Below are positions 56,852 to 64,000 of a stretch of 64,000 nucleotides of DNA, one piece after another (positions within the stretch are counted from its first letter, which is position 1; every line of letters starts with the position of its first letter). The notes under the pieces are model-generated. The model saw only the letters and a list, made by a program, of their open reading frames with translations, did no database searches and was not told the DNA's origin. Where the stretch lies: positions 2,232,001 through 2,296,000 of the forward strand of contig NC_089442.1 of NCBI RefSeq assembly GCF_026210795.1, read 5' to 3'. The DNA comes from Rhizophagus irregularis. Its lineage: Eukaryota; Glomeromycota; Glomeromycetes; Glomerales; Glomeraceae. Position numbers and translations under genes: made by a program.

Positions 56852-57839
56852 AGTAGGTGGTATAAGGAGAAGTGTGATTTTGTAAAGTATGTTGATCAGT
56901 TTTTAAATTTCTATTTGAATTTGTTTTTATAGTAGCACAATATCTAAATCCTTATGTGAAGTGTGAATCAACAAAGTATGGACTTATATAGTATACAAAT
57001 AAAAATATGCGTGATTATAAATAATAGCTCCTTTTCTCAAATAAGCCAATTTTGCAATTTTGGAAAAAAAGAATTTTTTTTTCATGTATAAAATATTTAA
57101 AGTTGGCTTATTTTAATTATTTAAAATTATTTTTTTTTTCTTTGTTCGCATTTCTACTTCTTTAATAGGATTCATAAGTATATTTTTACGGGTGAAACTA
57201 CAAATGCGAAACGCATCTTATATTTAAACTTCTTAAAAGTCCGAAAACTCCGAAGCCCTGTCAACACTATTATTATGTATGGATTGTGCGCCATGCGCCA
57301 TCTGCACCATTCGAAAAGTAAGCCCTGCGTAGATATTTTGAATAACATACTATACTTAGCTAAATGATTTTCATGGTTTTACAAAATCACGTGATTATAA
57401 ATAATTATTTTTTTCCTTAAAGATTAACGCAAGAGCACGGTCCAATGCAGTTAGTTGATCCAGCCAAATAATTGTAATTTTTTTTTTTATTTTAAAAAAA
57501 AAAAATCCATAGTAAAATTATATAAGTCAATGATGTTAAAAATTAAATTGAATTTTTACCAATTTTTTTAATGTAATAAATTAAAGTTTTGGTTGCGGAT
57601 CCTGCATATACTCTCAAAATTTTAATTTCAACACAGTAATTCACATACTACTTTTTTAAGATCTAATTTTGTCTTTTCATTGGTTAACCCAATAACCTCT
57701 ACCCCTACTATTTCTTTCTATCACTCTTTAAACTCAAATATAAATAGTCGGTAATGAATAATTTCTTTTTTCTTCTTTTGTTCTTGGATATACATTTATC
57801 TTCACTATCGTCATCTCTAGTAATATTCAGGTACTGTAA
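56852..57839. other. Upstream flank of member D
   Basis: Contains segments shared with the flank of B. The stretch 57590-57800 looks promoter-like, but no gene follows. No gene is supported. Confidence 0.45.
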
Positions 57840-58102
57840 TTACAGCTATTTGCAAAAATAACGGACCACCTAATTCGATTTTCGACTGCGTATGAAATTT
57901 TCATACGCAGTCATACGCAGTAATGCACGTATAGTAAACTGCTAAAATTATTGTGATATAACTGCGGATGACTGCATATGAAAAATTCAAAAAATGAGTT
58001 TGACGATCCGGGCAGATATTACCATGCTTATGACTGCGTATGAAAATTTCATACGCAGTCGAAGAATGAATTAGGTGGTTCGTTATGTTCGAAATAGCTG
58101 TA
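57840..58102. mobile_element. Long-TIR MITE with TTACAGCTATTT ends
   Basis: About 75-bp inverted ends (TTACAGCTATTT, CCACCTAATTC, CGACTGCGTATGAAA in order) enclose 263 bp. The motif GACTGCGTATGAAA and its complement lie back to back in each arm, so each arm is itself a hairpin. Non-coding. The flanks show only TAA/TA-like bases. Confidence 0.85.
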
Positions 58103-58260
58103 ATAAATTTGTCATGCTGAAACTAATTGTAAAAGACTAACAAAATTTTATTTCGTTTATGATAATAGAATCTTCTCAAATTGATATTTCTCAATTAAAA
58201 ATTTAATGTGCCATTTGATAAAATTGTAATTTTTTATGCCTTTCATGTTGTAAAACAAAT

Positions 58261-58400
58261 TATTATACGGCCATATAGGATCACGTAAACGTTATACCAA
58301 TATTCCGTATTCAAAAATGTGTTTGTAACATTATTTAAGATTAATTAATAAATACATATTTTAATTTATGTTTTAATTACATATTAACTATACGGAATAC
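58261..58400. repeat. Third copy of the block spacer
   Basis: CCATATAGGATCACG, ACCAATATTCC, and GGAATACTACGCTAATGAG match the order seen at 49620-49800 upstream of A and in part at 55080-55170. This suggests that the duplicated block once continued past member D. Confidence 0.55.
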
Positions 58401-58478
58401 TACGCTAATGAGTTACTAGCGTTTTTCTTTTTAATACTGATTTTTTGTATTATTTTATTTATTTTGGTTGAGTACTGT

Positions 58479-58724
58479 CCTATAAAAAAAAATGTCCGGA
58501 AATTTGTAGCTAAAAACATCCGGAAAATGTCCGTGTGTTCGGAAACGTCCAGAAAATTGTGGACACTGGGCCTGAACCCTCCTGGACATTTTCTGGACAT
58601 TTTCTGGAAAATGGAAATTTTTTCAACGTCCGGAATATTGCAATATTCCGGTCATATTCCAGACAAATGAACATTTTCCGGACGTTTTTTAGCTACAATT
58701 TCCGGACATTCTTTTTTTATAGGG
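58479..58724. mobile_element. Long-TIR MITE with CCTATAAAAAAA ends
   Basis: About 50-bp inverted ends (CCTATAAAAAAA, ATGTCCGGAAATTTGTAGCT) enclose 246 bp rich in TTTTCCGGACGTT-type motifs. Three overlapping open frames here (58400-58600, 58464-58670, 58535-58756) are products of the repeat and not genes. Confidence 0.85.
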
Positions 58725-59731
58725 GCGCTAGAAAAGTTGAAATTTTTTTGCCATGAAAATTTAAGACTGCGATATTAATATATTGGCCCGATATAATTTC
58801 AGATATTAAGATATTAAATATATTGCAAAAGGGTTTCACTCGCCCATTCCAAGTGTTCTAGTCAGCTTGGTCTCTAGACTGAGCGTCCAAGTCCGGAGGC
58901 TTCCCTTGGATCCCAAAAGTGGATTTAATGGATCTAGTATAAAATGAATACAAATAAATATCTGAATTTAAGATTTTGATATCTTGATTTCAGATGAAAT
59001 CATAAAATATAAGTGTGATCTAATTCTTTTTTTTTTTACTGTAAATGTTTAAAAACAAAAACTTAATCGATTTAATTCTATAATTTATAATTTGTAAAAA
59101 TAATTGAAAAGAATGAAATAAAGCAAAAAGTAAAGAAAATATAAAAAATAATAAAAAATAAAAGAAAAAATAATTACCCATACAGTATAAAATAGCAGAC
59201 TAAACTTTTATGCCCGTATTATACCTGTGAACTATTTTTTACAAAGATTAAAAAACAATATATGTAAATATATGTCGTATATGTCAGGTATACGACCATA
59301 TTTAAAAGTTTTTTTATTAGGGAAATATTAAAAATAATATGTTTAAGTTGAGTGGAGGATGAAAATACGCGATAGATAATTTTTATTCATCTAGACCTTA
59401 TTCACCTTAAAACATTTAATAATAGAACTGGTTATTGCAAAAAAATTCTTATCAATAAAAAGATCAAAGGTATAGTAGAGAAATATTTCATATCAAAAGT
59501 TTAGTTATAAATGTTTTTTATATTTTCATCAACGGTAGAAATTTATCATATTTTTTTACTAATACAGTAAAAAAATGTATAGCATTGCCTAAAATATCCA
59601 GGTCTAAATCAATTTACTCGAATTAAAATTGAATTATACCCAAGGTATATTAGGTGGGAGGTATTTTATTATTAGAAGAGTTATATTTAAGAGATAACAG
59701 ATATTAAGTAGGATATAACCTCCGGTAGTTC
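58725..59731. other. AT-rich intergenic region
   Basis: No gene or RNA is recognised. Confidence 0.45.
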
Positions 59732-59883
59732 TCCGATGTTGTATAGTTGATGAAAACATATACAGTATAGTATTTCCGGCATGATATCGAAAACTTCTAT
59801 ACTCATTACTCAGAGTATAGTTAATTTTCAACCATACCAAAATACTATACTGTATAGATTTTTATCAACTATACAACATCGGA
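59732..59883. mobile_element. Small MITE or hairpin element with TCCGATGTTGTATAGTTGAT ends
   Basis: About 45-bp inverted ends face each other across 152 bp. Inside, ACAGTATAGTATTT is matched by AATACTATACTGTAT. The unit is almost entirely self-complementary. Confidence 0.85.
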
Positions 59884-60115
59884 AAATATCCGAGTCTATA
59901 TCATTTTTTTTTACGTCTAAATGCCTGGGTATAATATAACGAGGTATGCCGAAAAGGTCTTTTATGCGGTACCATAAGTGTCTGCTCACAAAAAATTTAT
60001 ATTTCATCTATTGGGTAAGACCAAATGGTTTATAATTAAATCATCATCATTTATTTAAACTTTAAGACCTATTTACTCAATACTTTCTATAAAAAATGAA
60101 TACAATCTCAATTAA

Positions 60116-61685
60116 TTAATTAATTATTGTAAAAAAAAAATTAGATAAAATATAACATATTATACCTTCATTACTAATTTTCAATCGAGAAATACTAATT
60201 TGTAAGGATTCTATTAATTATAAATAAATTTTATTAATTGGTTCAAAAATATTTAAAATAGTGATTATTTTAATTACCCGAATATTCCATGTTTGAAATA
60301 TTATTATATGATTTATAATAATTATGAGAGTTTTTTGGTTCAGGAAGATTGTTAAAATTAAGTAATCTACTTGTATAAACTGCTTCAGAATGTGTTTCAT
60401 ACGATAAGGATAAGCTACTTGAAGGAGTAGTCATATTTGACGATTTATTATTATTCATTTCTTCTGCTTCTTTAATTTGTTCAGTTAATTCAGTTTGAAT
60501 ATATCTTCTAGAGTTGGTCTCTTTCTTCCATTGTACCAAAATTTCTTTAATTTCCTTTGCATTTGGTCTATTTAAAGGGTTTGCATCTAAGCATTTTTTA
60601 ATTAAATGCAATATTAATTGAGGTACTTTAATTTTAAAATTTGGTCTAAGTCCTTGACAAATTTTTATTGCTAATAGTTCATCATGGCTTATATCATGAT
60701 ATGGAGGTAATCCTTGAATTACTTCATACATAATTATACCAAAACTATAAATGTCTGCGGCCTTGGTATATATTTGTCCTCTTAAAATCTCAGGAGCTAT
60801 GTAAGGTAAAATACCATATGTTTTATTTTCTATATTTTCCGTTGTATTACAATCTGCAGGTTTACATAACCCCATATCAGTTATAAATATCTTATGTGGA
60901 AAACATAATATATTACCAATATGTAAGTCACGATGAATTAATTCATTTTGATGAATTTGATCAAGCCCACTTACAATATCAAGTAAAATTTGAATAATAT
61001 TTTTCCAATTTAAACTACTATAATTCTGATCTAAATAATTGCGTAAACTCCCACGCTCTGCATATTCCAAAACCATCATATAATTTTCTGTTTCTGGTTC
61101 TTGAGTTATTCCATAAAACCTAACAATATAAGATGTAATAAACGTATTTATTTTGTTATGATGAAATGTAATCTAAATAATAAAATTCATTAATGATTGT
61201 ATAAATCATATTTTTAACGCAAAATAAAATAGTTAGTTAATTTATACCTCGCTAATAAATGCCGATGTAACATTTTTTGAGTTATTTAAACTTTTTAATG
61301 CTACAAACATATTAGGCTGAAGTCTACCCCAATTTTGAATTTTATTGTCCCACATAAATATATATCCATCCTTCCACTTTGCTCTGTATACTTTGCCAAA
61401 CCCTCCTTTTGCAATATATTTAATATCGCGAAAACTTTCATAGGATATCCACTCTAATATATTAAAATGTTGCTTTGCAGATAGTTGAGTTTCTTGAATA
61501 AATTTATCAATATCTCTGTTACCACTAGTCCAATTATTAAAATTTTTTCGAAAACGTTCTACGTTACATGTGTAACACCAATTGAAATCTGTCATTATTT
61601 GATTACATTCTTCACATCTTCCATACCTATCAAATAACTGTTGTAATTCCGGATTTAACTTTGCATTTAATTCAGATTCATTCAT
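60116..61685 (-). CDS. TKL-type protein kinase with Cys-rich head
   Basis: Exons 61685-61248, 61172-60278 and 60210-60116 give about 475 residues. The head carries a zinc-ribbon-like C-x2-C...C-x2-C (RCEECNQIM, WCYTCN). The kinase domain starts at I-A-K-G-G-F-G-K-V-Y and has the ATP lysine in VALKSL. The catalytic loop is IHRDLHIGNIL, DFG is replaced by D-M-G, the APE motif is IAPEIL, and DIYSFGIIMYEV follows. The Arg of HRD is kept, so activity is possible. The fold and the G-L-R-P motif fit the tyrosine-kinase-like expansion of Rhizophagus. A short third exon (SLQIS..LKI) is conserved in the neighbour and supports the last intron. Function is unknown. Confidence 0.82.
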
Positions 61686-63091
61686 AGTACTGTAGTATTA
61701 ACAGTATGAATAAATTTGAATTAAATATGGTTTTTTATTCCGGTTTGTTTATACTATTTATTTAGTTCCGGAAGAATATCTTATAATAATCTCCGTAATA
61801 AACAACCCTAAATAGGCAATTGCGTAACAAATGTTAATCTTCATTGAATTAACGTAAAAAGTATTGTTTAAAACTATTGTTTTTCTGCTTTCTCAGTTCA
61901 ATGAATATTTCAAATATATAAAATATATAACGAACTATTCATAATTTTACTGCAGAAAAGGAAAATGAAATCAAAATCTCCAAAAATGATTTTTTTTTTT
62001 TCATGATAAGCCAAAAAAAAAAATCATTTTTTTATACCATATCAGAAAGTTATGATTTTGGTTTCTTCTTCCCATGTATAATAAAACTTATACCACATAG
62101 AATTAATTATCTTAATACTAATATTAAACACGTTAATAATCACATAACTATTTTTACTTCTAAATGCAATTATCCGGTTAAAATAAATCCAAAATATAAT
62201 GATAAAGAGTTTTAAACACATTAAATTATCAAATTGAGATAATATTAGGAAATTAAGTACATTTACTTTTTTTAACAAACTCTTTTTTTTTTGGAAAATA
62301 ATATTATTTTTTTGTTATTTATATAATAAATATCTCAATTAAATAATTTGTTATTTATAACGTAATTTGTTATTTATAACCATTAATATTGTAATGAGAA
62401 AAAAATTATTATTGTAAAAGATAAAACAAATTGTATATAACCCTGAAAAACTGAACCATTTATTTCTTTTTATAATCAAAATAATTTGTATATGGTAATG
62501 ATGGCGTTTAAGTGTTACATCAGATCATTAAACATGACGTATTCAAACAACTATAATGGAATTCAGAATTTTATAAATAACTTACAAACTATATTAAACA
62601 ACAATAATTTTATAAACAAAGAATTTAATTAGTTAAATTATATATAAATAGTAATATAAATATATAATAATAGAATTAAATTATATATAATTACTATATA
62701 AATATATAACAACTGAAATAACTTACAAACTATATTATTAAATAAATAATTTTCAAAAAAAGAATTATATGTAAATTTATTTAATTCTATTATTACAAAT
62801 ACGTACATATTATAATAATTTATTAATCCTTTTTCTAACACTTAATAAAATTTTAAAAAAGTTAGTATTAAAAAGAAAAAAGTCCAATAAAAGTTTAAAT
62901 AAAATGCTCAATCCCGGGACACTTTTGAAAACATAAAAGGGAAAAAATTTGCTATAGTATCCGTATGATTAATATGTTATTAGAGCACATATATCGACTT
63001 AAAATAATGTTACAAACACACTATTAAGGACGAAATATTGGTACAACATGTACTTACAGGACCGTATAATAAATTGTTATAATTTGGCACG
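61686..63091. other. Spacer between the two kinase genes
   Basis: Very AT-rich. A small A/T hairpin lies at about 61983-62032 (AAAAATGATTTTT against its complement). The short direct repeat TAACTTACAAACTATATTA occurs at about 62578 and 62720. No gene is supported. Confidence 0.45.
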
Positions 63092-64000
63092 TTAAATTTT
63101 TAATTGGGAAATATCGATTTGTAAAGATTCTATTATCATAAACGACATAAATATACGTTATTCTTTTACAATAAGTTTTAACATGACAAAATTATTGACT
63201 ATAGTACCTGAATATTCCATATTTGATATATTTTCGTGAAATTTGGAAGGTGTATTTATGGCTGATAAATTATTATTCATTTCTTCTGCCTCTTTAATTT
63301 GTTTTATTAATTCAGTTGAGTTATGTGTTCTCGAATTAATCTCTTCTCTCCACTCCTTTAAAATTTCTTTAATTTCTTTTGAGGTTGGTCTATTTGACTG
63401 ATTTGCATCTAAGCATTTTTTAATTAAATGCAATATTAATTGAGGTACTTTAATTTTGAAATTTGGTCTAAGCCCTTGACAAATTTTTATTGCTAATAGT
63501 TCATCATGGCTTATATCATGATATGGAGGTAATCCTTGAATTACCTCATACATAATTATACCAAAACTATAAATATCTGCGGCCTTGGTATATATTTGTC
63601 TTCTTAAAATCTCAGGAGCTATGTAAAGTGAAATACCATATATATCATTTTTTGTATTTTCCATCATATTATAATTTACAGGTTTACATAATCCCATATC
63701 AGTTATAAATATTCTATGAGGAAAACATAATATATTACCAATATGTAAGTCACAATGAATTAATTCATTTTGATGAATTTGATCGAGTCCACATGCAATG
63801 TCAAGTAAAATTTGAATCATATTTTCCCAATTTAAATTACTGTAATTCTGATCTAAATAATTGCGTAAACTCCCACGCTCTGCATATTGCAAAACCATCA
63901 TATAATTTTCTGTTTTTGGGTCTTGAGTTATTCCATAAAATCTAACAATATAAGATGTAAAATACGCATTTATTGATTTGTGATGAAATGTAATCTAAAT
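63092..64000 (-). CDS. Second TKL-type kinase, 5' end outside the window
   Basis: Exons 63994-63208 and 63129-63092 match the second and third exons of the kinase at 60116-61685. The first exon, with the Gly-rich loop and ATP lysine, lies beyond base 64000. The frame runs from the hinge (MMVLQYAERGSLRNYLDQNY) through the catalytic loop, which reads IHCDLHIGNIL, so the Arg of HRD is Cys here. D-M-G, IAPEIL and DIYSFGIIMYEV follow. The last exon ends S-L-Q-I-D-I-S-Q-L-K-I and a stop. The two genes are tandem duplicates, identical over long parts of the C-lobe. Loss of the HRD Arg is seen in both weak kinases and pseudokinases. Confidence 0.8.

Noticed and set aside
58400-58756. Three overlapping frames of 66-73 residues
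   Set aside because: They lie inside the inverted-repeat element at 58479-58724 and come from its repeated TCCGGAC motifs.
62003-62841. Several 67-78 residue frames on both strands between the kinases
   Set aside because: They overlap on opposite strands, are Ile/Asn/Tyr-rich and have no domain.
1-64000. tRNA or rRNA genes
   Set aside because: No A-box/B-box pair with cloverleaf arms and no rRNA-like block was noticed by eye. A covariance-model scan would be the decisive test.

Overview
The window is AT-rich nuclear DNA from a fungus. Genes are split by short GT-AG introns of about 50-120 bp, coding sequence is AT-biased, and T/C-rich tracts precede several start codons. The gene content suggests an arbuscular mycorrhizal (Glomeromycotina) genome, most like Rhizophagus: an expanded TKL-type kinase family with a cysteine-rich head, Sel1-like remnants, a Crinkler-like remnant, a PB1-like protein and dense small repeats. 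This assignment rests on remembered family resemblance; no search was run.

Layout. 1-3.5 kb holds gene remnants (Sel1-like) and a 48-bp coding minisatellite present on both strands. 4.4-32.9 kb is the gene-dense half: an O-fucosyltransferase-like type II membrane protein, a cytochrome P450, a PLAC8 protein, a hevein-plus-NodB chitin deacetylase, GOT1, MGS1/WRNIP1, an SNF1/AMPK beta subunit, YAE1, an unrecognised coiled-coil membrane protein, PUS7, the 3'(2'),5'-bisphosphate nucleotidase MET22/HAL2, a 58-residue membrane protein and a PB1-like protein. These cover ordinary housekeeping: secretion, tRNA modification, Fe-S delivery, sulfate assimilation, energy sensing and genome maintenance. 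I rebuilt most exon junctions by frame and by family consensus.

33-46 kb is repeat territory: a broken RNA polymerase III RPC2 copy, a Tc1-like non-autonomous element, several inverted-repeat elements, a Crinkler-like fossil, a multicopy gene remnant, a fossil of a B-family DNA polymerase from a virus-like element, and a tandem array whose units each carry splice-site-like motifs.

47-58 kb holds four copies, all on the minus strand, of a signal-peptide plus C-terminal-membrane-anchor protein. They appear to come from duplication of a two-gene block; one copy has lost its middle. Many MITEs lie between them. 60-64 kb holds two tandem TKL-like kinase genes, the second cut by the window edge.

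No rRNA, tRNA or CRISPR array was seen. All functions are inferred from sequence.
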